NCBI GenBank assembly: GCA_937138475.1 | Contig: CAKZPD010000030.1 | Coordinates: 1-64,000 of the forward strand | Length of the DNA: 64,000 nucleotides | Direction: 5' to 3' | Source of the DNA: an uncultured Sulfitobacter sp. | GTDB lineage: Bacteria; Pseudomonadota; Alphaproteobacteria; Rhodobacterales; Rhodobacteraceae | Position numbers and translations under genes: made by a program | Notes under the pieces: generated by a model | Database searches by the model: none | What the model was told of the DNA's origin: nothing | What the model saw: the letters and a program-made list of their open reading frames with translations, nothing else | Part shown: one piece after another, positions 32,566 to 40,818 of the stretch | How the letters are laid out: every line of letters starts with the position of its first letter | Numbering within the stretch: position 1 is the stretch's first letter

Positions 32566-32823
32566 CAAAAGCCCATCACGAATAAAGGTGCCTTGCGGCG
32601 ATATCAAAGCCGCGGGATCTGGGTTTTAGGCCAAGACCCGCCGTAAAATGTTTTGCGCCTCCAACGTCACCCGAAACGCGGCAAATAGCAATCCTGTCTA
32701 ACAGAAGATTTACCGCCGATCCGGCCGGGCACCGTACGCTGGGCGCGGAAAAAATTAACGAACTTTGCGCAGTGTTCGGTCGATTGATGCCTCTTCCTCA
32801 TGCTTTGCTCAAAGGAGCCATAA

Positions 32824-33084
32824 ATGTCTGATCGCTTTTCGAACTTTGCTTTGGGGCTGGACAGTCCTGCCGTGAACCTGATGGAGATCACCCCGGATGA
32901 CGCGCAGGACCTGGCGGAATGCAGCCGCGCGCTGAACGTTGCGGTGTCGGGGATGGTGCGGGTCACGACGGTTCTGGGCGACACGGCGACGATTAATATC
33001 GCGGCCGGAATCCCCTTTCCGGTGCGGGTGCGGCGCGTCTGGCAGACCGGCACCACCGCAACCGGTATTTGCGCCCTGTACTGA
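32824..33084 (+). CDS. GTA head-spike base protein-like (GhsA/Rcc01079 family)
   Basis: 86 residues with an AAAGGAG site. The sequence MSDRFSNFALGLDSPAVN, then ITPDDAQDLAECSRALNVAV and the closing VWQTGTTATGICALY match my memory of the small 'spike base protein, RCAP_Rcc01079 family' proteins of Rhodobacterales. In Rhodobacter capsulatus this protein with Rcc01080 forms the head spike of the gene transfer agent that binds the host capsule. Here it lies inside a polysaccharide island, 63 bp upstream of a lectin-like gene. No other GTA structural gene is in the window; a DUF2793 partner candidate lies at 45374-46450. Confidence 0.75.
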   Translation: MSDRFSNFALGLDSPAVNLMEITPDDAQDLAECSRALNVAVSGMVRVTTVLGDTATINIAAGIPFPVRVRRVWQTGTTATGICALY

Positions 33085-33146
33085 AGCCCGAAGTTGAGGC
33101 CAAAATTGTGGCCCAAAATTGAAGCCGGGACTGGAGGAGAGTGCCG

Positions 33147-33728
33147 ATGACCCTTAGGGAACACCTTGACGACAGGCCCAGCCGCGCCGCCGCATTCCAA
33201 GATCGCTTTGCGCGGCAGGATCAAGATATTGAGGCCAGCAAAGCCTGGCGCCGGGTTGGCGGGCGCGGGCAGGGTGTCATATCGCGGGGGGCCTTGGGGT
33301 TCAGGCGCGGCGCGTCGAATTTGCTGTTGTCGGTGCAGGGGCGCCGTTTCGGCGCGGCGCAATTCATCGAGACCAGGATCGGTCAATGTGTCAGTGGCGC
33401 CGGATTTGTTACGCTGCATCTGCGCGAAAGCCACACGGGGGGCAACTTTTATCGGGCGTTTTTTCGCGGGGACGGCAGTTGCGGTCTGGATGCGCGGATC
33501 AATGGCGCCAATCAGCATCTGGCGACGATGCGCGATCTGCGGCTTGCGCCGGGGGATGTGCTGCGGTTTGAGGCGGCCGAGGATAATTTGCGGGTGCTGC
33601 TGAACGGCGCCTTGCATTACCGCCGCATCGACGGGCGGTTGGATCGCGGGGCGGTGGGTGTGGGGGCCCACGACACGCAAGACGCCCATGGGATCGCGTT
33701 GCTTTGGGTTGCGGCGGGGGATCTGTGA
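33147..33728 (+). CDS. Uncharacterised lectin-like protein next to the spike-base gene
   Basis: 193 residues from the ATG at 33147, seven bases after a GGAGGAG site. Not recognised as a named family. No signal peptide. The N-terminal 40 residues are charged; the rest looks all-beta, and the end (DNLRVLLNGALHYRRIDGRL followed by DRGAVGVGAHD) resembles the closing strands of concanavalin/LamG-like sandwich domains. GGNFYRAFFRGDGSCGLDAR lies in the middle. Its place just behind the GhsA-like gene and inside an EPS locus fits a carbohydrate-binding spike component, which is inference only. A 34-codon frame starts on its stop codon. Confidence 0.6.
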   Translation: MTLREHLDDRPSRAAAFQDRFARQDQDIEASKAWRRVGGRGQGVISRGALGFRRGASNLLLSVQGRRFGAAQFIETRIGQCVSGAGFVTLHLRESHTGGNFYRAFFRGDGSCGLDARINGANQHLATMRDLRLAPGDVLRFEAAEDNLRVLLNGALHYRRIDGRLDRGAVGVGAHDTQDAHGIALLWVAAGDL

Positions 33729-33832
33729 TGGTTGTGATCACGATAAAGGCGCGCCGGTTGGTCTTGCAGCTTTGTGGGCATGGGCGGGCGGCGAATGTGA
33801 ACGCGCCGCCGCGTCAGCGCCAGGGGCGCTAG
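33728..33832 (+). CDS. Possible 34-residue micro-protein
   Basis: The ATG overlaps the stop of the preceding gene as TGATG, so it could be translated by re-initiation. The product MVVITIKARRLVLQLCGHGR and a further 14 residues is basic (about eight Arg/Lys). No ribosome site of its own and no recognised family. Weak candidate. From here to 33946 nothing else is seen except the upstream region of the next glycosyltransferase. Confidence 0.2.
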   Translation: MVVITIKARRLVLQLCGHGRAANVNAPPRQRQGR

Positions 33833-33946
33833 GATTCACGGCTTTGTGTGCGGGCAACAAGGTGCTGGCATTTTAAGATAAAACCATCGTAGGGTGGCCC
33901 TGCCGCGCCGCAATTACGGCCCGCCGCAGGAGCATTTTATTTATCC

Positions 33947-35287
33947 ATGACTGGCCCGATTTCTGCCAAAACCTTTGCGACGCGGCTGCCGCGCCTTGCC
34001 TATCTGACCGGGGAATACCCGGCTGTTTCCCATACCTTTATCCTGCGCGAAGTCGAAGCGCTGCGCGATCTGGGCTTTCATGTGCAGACCTGTTCCGTGC
34101 GCGCCACCAGCGCCGAGCATCATCAAGGCCAGGCCGAGCAGGCGGCGGTGGACACAACCTTTTATATCCTGCGCGCGGCGCGGCGCGGCGCGGCGGTGAT
34201 CTTGGCGCAGGCGGCGGCCCTGCGCCGGCCGGGGCGATATTTCAAGGCGCTGGGCCTGGCGTGGCGCACCCGCCCCGCCGGGATGCGCGGCGCGCTGTAT
34301 CAATTGTTTTATTTCGCCGAGGCAACTGTGCTTGCGCGGTTCCTGCGCCAGCAAAAGATTGACCACCTGCACAATCATTTCGCCGATTCCAGCGCCACGG
34401 TGGCAATGCTGTGCAGCGCGCTGTCGGGCATTCCCTTCAGCTATACGCTGCATGGCCCGGCCGAACTGTTTGCCCCGGCATATTGGAATTTGGCCGCCAA
34501 GACGCGGGCGGCCCGGTTTGTCAGCTGCATCAGCCATTTTTGCCGCAGCCAGGCGATGTATTTTTCCGACCCAGACGATTGGCCGAAATTGCGGATCATC
34601 CATTGCGGTGTTGACCCGGCGCTTTATGCGCCGGCGGGGGGCGCCGAGAAAGACCCCGGTGCGGGGGTGCATTTTGTCTTTGTCGGGCGGCTTGCGGCGA
34701 TCAAAGGGGTGCGGGTGCTGTTGGACAGCTTTGCCGCGCTGCGCGAAGTGCGGCCCAAGGCGCGGTTGACCCTGGTGGGCGATGGCCCGGAACGCGCGCT
34801 GCTTGAGCAGGCGGCAGCGCCCCTTGGCGCGGCGGTGCAGTTTGTCGGGTATAAATCCCAGCCCGAAGTGGCGCAGATCCTGTCCACCGCAGATGTGTTC
34901 GTTTTGCCCAGCTTTGCCGAGGGCCTGCCGGTGGTGCTGATGGAGGCGCTGGCCAGCCGCGTGCCGGTGATCGCCACCCAGGTCGCCGGGGTGAGCGAGC
35001 TGGTGGAAGACGGGGTGAACGGGTTCCTGGTGCCGCCCGGCGACGGTGCGACCCTGACCCAGCGGATGATTGCGGCCTGTGAGGATCCGGGCGCGCGGGC
35101 CCGGATGGGGGCGGCGGGGCGCACCAAGGTGTGCCGCGACTTCGACGCCAAACAAGAGGCGGCGCGCCTGGCAACGTTGTTCTGCGAGCAACCCTGCGGC
35201 GCAGCGCCCCGCCCGGAGCCGCTGAGTCAAGCGCGGGGCCAAACGCAGGGGCAGGGTGCGGGCCAGGGTTTGGAGCAAGAGGGCTGA
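33947..35287 (+). CDS. Family 4 glycosyltransferase (GT-B)
   Basis: 446 residues. The N-terminal acceptor domain includes PRLAYLTGEYPAVSHTFILR and DHLHNHFADSSATVAML; the C-terminal donor domain has VHFVFVGRLAAIKGVRVLLD, ARLTLVGDGPERALLEQAA and the EX7E motif region PSFAEGLPVVLMEALASRVP. These are the hallmarks of retaining GT4 enzymes in colanic acid and EPS loci. The last ~35 residues are Gln/Gly-rich and low complexity. It stops 3 bp before the amidotransferase start, so the two form one transcription unit. Confidence 0.88.
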   Translation: MTGPISAKTFATRLPRLAYLTGEYPAVSHTFILREVEALRDLGFHVQTCSVRATSAEHHQGQAEQAAVDTTFYILRAARRGAAVILAQAAALRRPGRYFKALGLAWRTRPAGMRGALYQLFYFAEATVLARFLRQQKIDHLHNHFADSSATVAMLCSALSGIPFSYTLHGPAELFAPAYWNLAAKTRAARFVSCISHFCRSQAMYFSDPDDWPKLRIIHCGVDPALYAPAGGAEKDPGAGVHFVFVGRLAAIKGVRVLLDSFAALREVRPKARLTLVGDGPERALLEQAAAPLGAAVQFVGYKSQPEVAQILSTADVFVLPSFAEGLPVVLMEALASRVPVIATQVAGVSELVEDGVNGFLVPPGDGATLTQRMIAACEDPGARARMGAAGRTKVCRDFDAKQEAARLATLFCEQPCGAAPRPEPLSQARGQTQGQGAGQGLEQEG

Positions 35288-35290
35288 AGA

Positions 35291-37252
35291 ATGTGCGGTG
35301 TGGCGGGGTTTTACCAGATAGCGCCGGGCGGGTTCGACCGGGCAGAGGCCGCGGTTCGGGTGTCGCGCATGGCGCAGGCCATTCATCACCGCGGCCCGGA
35401 TTCGGGCGGGGATTGGATCGACGCCGAGGCCGGCGTTGCGCTGGGCCATCGGCGGTTGGCGATTGTTGATCTGTCGCAGGCCGGGCATCAGCCGATGATC
35501 AGCGCCGCCGACCGCTTTGTGATCAGCTATAACGGGGAAATATACAACCATCTGGATCTGCGCGCGCGGCTTGAGGCCGAGGCGGGGCCGCAGCGCTGGC
35601 GCGGGCATTCCGACACAGAAACCCTGGTGGCGGGGTTTGACCATTGGGGGATCGAAAAGACCATCGCCCAAGCGGTGGGGATGTTCGCCATCGCGGTCTG
35701 GGACAAGAAACGCCGGGTGCTGAGCCTGTGGCGCGATCGTTTGGGCGAAAAGCCGATGTATTATGGCCGGCAGGGGGGGGTCTTTTTGTTTGGCTCTGAG
35801 CTGGCGGCGCTGCGGGCGCATCCGGACTGTGGGTTTGATATCGACCGCGGTGCTTTGGTGCAGATGTTGCGCCATGGTCATGTCGGCGAGGGGCTGTCGA
35901 TCCTGCGCGGTATCCACAAACTGCCGCCCGGTCACATGCTTGAGCTGACCACCCCCGAGGCCACCCCGCGCCCCTATTGGCAGGCGGCGGCGCTGGCGGC
36001 TGATCGCGGGCGGCCGCGCCGGGTGCCACAAGACCCGCAGGCCGCCACCGACGCGCTTGAGGCGCTTTTGCTGCGGGCCACCAACCGGCAGATGATGTCA
36101 TCGGATGTGCCGCTGGGGGCGTTTTTGTCGGGCGGCGTCGACAGTTCGCTGGTGGTGGCGCTGATGCAGCATTTGTCGTCCAACCCGGTCCACAGTTTTT
36201 CAATCGGGTTTCAGGAAACCCGCTATGACGAGGCGGGCTTTGCCCGCGCCGTTGCCGCCCATCTTGGCACCCGCCACACCGAACATTACGTCAGCGATCG
36301 CGATCTGCTGGATGTGGTGCCACAGCTGGCGACGATGTTTTCAGAACCCTTTGCCGATAGCTCTCAGATCCCGACGTTCCTGGTGTCAAAGCTGGCGCGC
36401 GCGCATGTGACGGTGGCGCTGTCAGGCGATGGCGGAGACGAGCTGTTTTGCGGCTATGACCGCTATGGGCAGGGGGCGCGGATGATGCAGCAGCTGGGGC
36501 GGGTGCCGCAGGGGCTGCGCGGAATGGGCGGCGCGGCGCTGCGGGCGGTGCCGGCGCCGATATGGAACGGGTTGCTGAACCCGTTGCGGCCGCAGCCCGA
36601 GGGCAAAGAGCCAAACGGCCAGCGGCTGCACCGGCTGGCCGATTATGCCGCCAGCCCCAGCGATGAGGCGCTGCATCGCAAGCTGGTGTCGCGCTGGCGT
36701 TGGCCTGAACAGGGCGTTTTGAACGCAACCGAGCCGCCCAGCCTGCTGGCCGAGGATCTGCCGCCGCGCGGCGATCTGAGCACGGCCGAGCGGATGATGC
36801 AGTTGGATCTGATTACCTATCTGCCGGATGATATCCTGGCCAAGGTCGACCGCGCCGCCATGGCGGTGTCGCTGGAAACCCGCGCGCCGCTGTTGGATCA
36901 CACGGTGGCGGAATTCGCGCTGGCGCTGCCGCTGGACATGAAGCTGAGGGATGGGCAATCCAAATGGCTGCTGCGCCAGGTGCTGTATCGCCATGTGCCA
37001 CCAGCGCTGATTGAGCGCCCCAAAATGGGGTTCGAAGTGCCGATCGGGCTGTGGTTGCGCGGGGCGTTGCGCGATTGGGCCGCCGCCCTGCTGGAGCCGG
37101 CGCGCCTGAACCGCGACGGGATATTCAACACGCCACAGATCAGGCGCATGTGGTCCCAGCATCTGAAGGGCAGCCACAACTGGGGCCTGCAACTTTGGCC
37201 GGTGCTGATGTTCCAAAGCTGGTACGAGGCGGCCCGCAAGGATGCGGCCTAG
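35291..37252 (+). CDS. Asparagine synthase-like glutamine amidotransferase (EPS-associated)
   Basis: 653 residues. Cys2 after Met is the N-terminal nucleophile of class II glutamine amidotransferases (MCGVAGFYQI), with HRGPDSGGDWID, GHRRLAIVDLSQAGHQPM and ISYNGEIYNH. The synthetase domain carries the ATP-pyrophosphatase loop LSGGVDSSLVVAL and ALSGDGGDELFCGYDRY. AsnB homologues of this length are regular members of exosortase/EPS loci, where they probably amidate a uronic acid or other sugar carboxyl rather than aspartate. Given a uronate epimerase at 5171-6202, a galacturonamide-type modification is possible. Its TAG overlaps the convergent GT2 stop by 4 bp. Confidence 0.9.
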   Translation: MCGVAGFYQIAPGGFDRAEAAVRVSRMAQAIHHRGPDSGGDWIDAEAGVALGHRRLAIVDLSQAGHQPMISAADRFVISYNGEIYNHLDLRARLEAEAGPQRWRGHSDTETLVAGFDHWGIEKTIAQAVGMFAIAVWDKKRRVLSLWRDRLGEKPMYYGRQGGVFLFGSELAALRAHPDCGFDIDRGALVQMLRHGHVGEGLSILRGIHKLPPGHMLELTTPEATPRPYWQAAALAADRGRPRRVPQDPQAATDALEALLLRATNRQMMSSDVPLGAFLSGGVDSSLVVALMQHLSSNPVHSFSIGFQETRYDEAGFARAVAAHLGTRHTEHYVSDRDLLDVVPQLATMFSEPFADSSQIPTFLVSKLARAHVTVALSGDGGDELFCGYDRYGQGARMMQQLGRVPQGLRGMGGAALRAVPAPIWNGLLNPLRPQPEGKEPNGQRLHRLADYAASPSDEALHRKLVSRWRWPEQGVLNATEPPSLLAEDLPPRGDLSTAERMMQLDLITYLPDDILAKVDRAAMAVSLETRAPLLDHTVAEFALALPLDMKLRDGQSKWLLRQVLYRHVPPALIERPKMGFEVPIGLWLRGALRDWAAALLEPARLNRDGIFNTPQIRRMWSQHLKGSHNWGLQLWPVLMFQSWYEAARKDAA

Positions 37253-38172
37253 CCGGCAAAGCGATGCGCCCTGGCCGCGTCTATTTCACGGATTGCGCGG
37301 GCTTTGCCAACCCGCAGCGCCCGGCGTTGATAGGCGCGGATAAAGGCGCGCAATTCGCTGTCGGAAAACTGTGGGGCGCCGCGCAGCCACGCCCCGGCAT
37401 AGCCTTGCAACGTGGCCAGGCCGCCCAGAACAAACGGCGGATGCGCCATGCGGAAAATCGCGGTGGCGGCAAAGTAAACCGGGTCAGATCCCATGAAATA
37501 TTGTCCGAAACCGTGGCGGCGGCGGCCTGTGAAGATGCCTTTTTGGCTGGCCCCCATCGGGCGCAGGTGCTCGAACCGCAGGTCGGGATCGTCCCAGCTG
37601 AGCGCGCGCCACCCCAAAAAGCGGGCCTTGTGGCAATCAATCGCATCCCACATCACCTCGCGGACAAAGCCGCCGATCTGTTCAAAACAGCGGCGCCGAT
37701 AGAATTTGGTCATGCCGACTGACATTTCGTCGCCGCATTTTTCGGACACCCAGGCGCCACCCTTGGTTTTGAAATAGGGCTTGCCCGACGCGGTGCCGAT
37801 GCGCGGATCGGCCTGCATCCGGGTGATCAACCCCTGAAAATAACCGGGGGGCAGATCCAGATCCAAATCCAATTTGCATAAAAAGTCGAAATCGGCCAGC
37901 GGGACTGTTTCCAGCCCGGCGTAAAAGGCCTCGACCACGCCGGGGCCAACCGCACGATGGCCCCGGTCGGGTTTGGGCACCACCTTGATCCAGTCGTGGC
38001 GGGCGGCATATTCGGCCAAAATCTGTGGGGTGGCATCGGTGGACCCATCATCGACAATCACCCATAAATCCGGCGTTTGGCTTTGGGCCACGACGCTGTC
38101 GAGGGTGCGGCGCATGAAATCGGCTTCGTTCCGGCAGGGGGAAATCAGCACATAGCGCGAGGTGTCGGTCAT
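37249..38172 (-). CDS. Family 2 glycosyltransferase
   Basis: 307 residues from the ATG at 38172, with GGAAA eight bases upstream. RYVLISPCRNEADFMRRTLD, WVIVDDGSTDATPQIL and the acidic CKLDLDLDLPPGYF define a GT-A enzyme; RPMGASQKGIFTGRRRHGFG and YFMGSDPVYF follow in the second half. The pattern is shared with glycosyltransferases of exosortase-linked EPS loci. It stands alone on the minus strand between two plus-strand genes, with 220 bp of upstream DNA shared with the next gene. Sugar specificity unknown. Confidence 0.85.
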   Translation of the reverse strand: MTDTSRYVLISPCRNEADFMRRTLDSVVAQSQTPDLWVIVDDGSTDATPQILAEYAARHDWIKVVPKPDRGHRAVGPGVVEAFYAGLETVPLADFDFLCKLDLDLDLPPGYFQGLITRMQADPRIGTASGKPYFKTKGGAWVSEKCGDEMSVGMTKFYRRRCFEQIGGFVREVMWDAIDCHKARFLGWRALSWDDPDLRFEHLRPMGASQKGIFTGRRRHGFGQYFMGSDPVYFAATAIFRMAHPPFVLGGLATLQGYAGAWLRGAPQFSDSELRAFIRAYQRRALRVGKARAIREIDAARAHRFAG

Positions 38173-38392
38173 GAAATATTTCCACAAATAAAAACAGCGG
38201 GGCGTAAAAACAGCGGTCAGGGTATTACTGCATTGTGATCAAAGCCGGCGCAAGAGGCTTGGTATTTCGCGCAAAACTGTGGATACTGGGGGGGCGCAGG
38301 CGGCTTGGACCGTGCGCGCGATTTTAGTGTGTGTTTTTGGCAAGGCTGCGTTTCGGCCCTGTTTTGACGAGTATTTTTTTAGTAGGTTGCCC

Positions 38393-39628
38393 ATGCAGGT
38401 TTTGCCCTTATCCAGTCACCCGAAAACCCTTTTGCTTGGCATTCAGGCGCCGTTTTTCAGCCGCGATGGCGTGCTGTATCAAGAACGGCAGGCCTGTAAT
38501 GGTCTGCGCCTTTGGGCCGAGAATTTTGAGTATTTGCATGTGATGGCCCCGGCCGAACAAGGCCCGCCACCGCGCGGCTGGGTGCCGCTCAGCGCGCTGG
38601 GCCCCGAGCTGGACCGCATTGAATGCCACCCGCTGCCGGCGGCCTTTCGTCCGGATCGCTTTTTGCGTGCGCTGCCCAAAGAACGCGCGCGGATCAGAAC
38701 CCTGATCGACCGGGCCGACCATCTGTGTTTTGCCACAGGGGGGCTTTGGGGGGATTGGGGCATGGTTGCCGCGCTTGAGGCCAGCCGCATGGGCCGCAAA
38801 TACAGCATCTGGACCGATCAGGTTTGCTCTCAGTTGATCTGGCGCACCCGTGGCAGCCGCGGGTTGCGCCATCGGGCGCTGGCTTGGGGCAGCTATCTGC
38901 CGATGCGCTGGGCGGAACGCAGGCTGGCGCGGCAGGCGGATCTGGGGCTGTTTCATGGGAACGACACCTTTCGCCAATTTGCCCCCCATTCCCGGCAGCC
39001 GTTCATGATGCATAATGTGCATCTGTCCAAAGACGATCATATCACCCCCGAGGCGCTGGCCGCCAAGCTGGCGGGCCTGCAAGATGGGCCGCTGCGGATT
39101 GCCTATGTCGGGCGTGCCATTGCAATGAAGGGGCCGTTCGATTGGTTGGCGGTGCTGCGGTCGTTGGCCGATCAGGGGGTGGCGTTTCAGGCGGAGTGGT
39201 TCGGCGAAGGCGAGGATCTGCCAAAGATGAAAGCGCAAGTGGCCCAGATGGGCTTGGGCGGGCGGGTGTCTTTGCCGGGTTTTTGCGATGATCATGCGCA
39301 GATATTTGAAACCCTGCGCCGGGCGCATGTGTTGATGTTTTGTCACAAAACGATGGAATCGCCGCGTATCTTGATCGAGGCGCTGGTTTCGGGCTGTCCG
39401 ATTGTTGGCTATGGCAGCGCCTATTCCCAAGACCTGATCGCCGGTCACGGGGGCGGGGTGCTGACCGCCATGGATGACACGCGCGCCCTGACCGATGCGG
39501 TGCGGCATCTGGCCCTGGACCGGCTGGCCCTTGGGGCGCTGGTGCAGCGGGCGGTCCGCGACGGGGCGCCCTTTGAAACCCGCGCGCTGTTTCGGCAGCG
39601 CAGCGATTTGATCAAGCAATACGCCTGA
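38393..39628 (+). CDS. Family 4-like glycosyltransferase (GT-B)
   Basis: 411 residues from the ATG at 38393, after AGTAGG; the frame extends upstream to 38279 without a ribosome site. The C-terminal donor domain is clear: LRIAYVGRAIAMKGPFDWL, FQAEWFGEGEDLPKMKAQV, then the motif MESPRILIEALVSGCPIVGY with the conserved Glu. The N-terminal acceptor half is divergent (KTLLLGIQAPFFSRDGVLYQ). Likely adds one sugar to the EPS repeat unit. It is divergent from the GT2 gene at 37249 and convergent with the one at 39632. Confidence 0.8.
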   Translation: MQVLPLSSHPKTLLLGIQAPFFSRDGVLYQERQACNGLRLWAENFEYLHVMAPAEQGPPPRGWVPLSALGPELDRIECHPLPAAFRPDRFLRALPKERARIRTLIDRADHLCFATGGLWGDWGMVAALEASRMGRKYSIWTDQVCSQLIWRTRGSRGLRHRALAWGSYLPMRWAERRLARQADLGLFHGNDTFRQFAPHSRQPFMMHNVHLSKDDHITPEALAAKLAGLQDGPLRIAYVGRAIAMKGPFDWLAVLRSLADQGVAFQAEWFGEGEDLPKMKAQVAQMGLGGRVSLPGFCDDHAQIFETLRRAHVLMFCHKTMESPRILIEALVSGCPIVGYGSAYSQDLIAGHGGGVLTAMDDTRALTDAVRHLALDRLALGALVQRAVRDGAPFETRALFRQRSDLIKQYA

Positions 39629-39631
39629 GGG

Positions 39632-40669
39632 TTACCAGTGGCCGGCGGCCCGGCCGGTGATCATCCGCAGATTGGCCCGCAAAAACACCACAGCATCCAG
39701 CGCCAGACCGGCCAGGGTGATCAACGCGGCTTTGGGGCCGCGGCGCAGGGCCGCGCGCAGTTTGCCGCCCTGCACCCGGTGCAACAAGAATTCAAACGGC
39801 ACATAACCATAGCCCCGCGCCGGCAGCTCGTGGCGCAGGACGTGCCCCAGCCATGCGGCATCTGTGGTGCCAGGTTGCAACAGCGCGCGGGCGCGGTCGG
39901 GGGTGGGGCCTTCGCGGCGGATCATCGAAAAAAGCGCTGTGTTGACGGCGCTGCCCACCACCAAACGGGTTTGATGGCGCAGCAGCTCGGGCAGGGATTG
40001 GATCGAGGCATAGACATGAAAGATGTCGTCCTGGCCGTCGATACGGTCCAGGTTTTCGGCTTGGCTTAGGTGGTCGGTGACAATCATCGCGCGGATAAAG
40101 CCATCTTCGACCGGCAGACCAATCGGCAGCACCAGCCCCCGCGCGACGTTGGCGCGCAGCAGGAACAGCTGTCCGCAGATGGCATTGCGATAATCGGTCA
40201 GCCCGCCACCGCCGGCGGCAATCATGCGCCCGATCAGCCCGGCGCGGGCCTGGCCGAACACCACATCCTTGACCGGTTTGCTGACAAAGGCATGCAGATC
40301 GGGGCGCGCGTGCATATTTTCGGCCATGCGCCGCAAAGTGCTGGGATCAGGCAGGTCGATATCGGCGTCAATACATCCGATCAGCCCGGCCTGTGGGCGG
40401 GCAAGCTGATGAATGAACCGGTGCATATTGCGCGATTTGCCGCCCTGGGGGAAATCACACACCGTGACCGCCGCATGGCCCTTGGCGGCCTGCTGCGCCA
40501 GCGCCACCGTTTGATCGGTGCAGGCATTGGCCACCACAAAAATCCGCACATCAAAGGCCGGATCGGCCAGGATATCCTGGGCCAACAGCGCCTTTAGGGT
40601 CTGGGTGATATTGGCCGCCTCGTTGTGGGCAAAGACACCAAGATCAATGCAAATGGGGCTGTCGGGCAT
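39632..40669 (-). CDS. Family 2 glycosyltransferase, membrane-associated
   Basis: 345 residues with an AAGGA ribosome site. DLGVFAHNEAANITQTLKAL, VANACTDQTVALAQQA, PQGGKSRNMHRFIHQL and IGCIDADIDLPD (DxD) are GT-A signatures of the kind found in N-glycosyl/EPS-type GT2 enzymes. The C-terminal ~50 residues contain a hydrophobic, amphipathic stretch that may bind the membrane. It is divergent from XrtD: their start codons are separated by about 150 bp of gene-free DNA, where no palindromic motif was found. Confidence 0.82.
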   Translation of the reverse strand: MPDSPICIDLGVFAHNEAANITQTLKALLAQDILADPAFDVRIFVVANACTDQTVALAQQAAKGHAAVTVCDFPQGGKSRNMHRFIHQLARPQAGLIGCIDADIDLPDPSTLRRMAENMHARPDLHAFVSKPVKDVVFGQARAGLIGRMIAAGGGGLTDYRNAICGQLFLLRANVARGLVLPIGLPVEDGFIRAMIVTDHLSQAENLDRIDGQDDIFHVYASIQSLPELLRHQTRLVVGSAVNTALFSMIRREGPTPDRARALLQPGTTDAAWLGHVLRHELPARGYGYVPFEFLLHRVQGGKLRAALRRGPKAALITLAGLALDAVVFLRANLRMITGRAAGHW

Positions 40670-40818
40670 GGAAATTCCTTAACAAAAGGCCGCAAGGCCC
40701 ATCACAAATCTGTTCGCGGCAAAAGTTGCGCTGGTCTGGAATTGCCGAAAATGTTAACCCTGACCCAGTTATTACGACGATTTTACGCGACAGATTTATT
40801 GTTTCAAAGGTTTGTTTT

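Noticed and set aside
33941..36031. A 696-codon open frame on the minus strand
   Set aside because: It lies opposite the GT4 and amidotransferase genes, which have clear catalytic motifs. Its product is rich in Arg, His, Pro and Gln, as expected for an antisense frame in GC-rich DNA.
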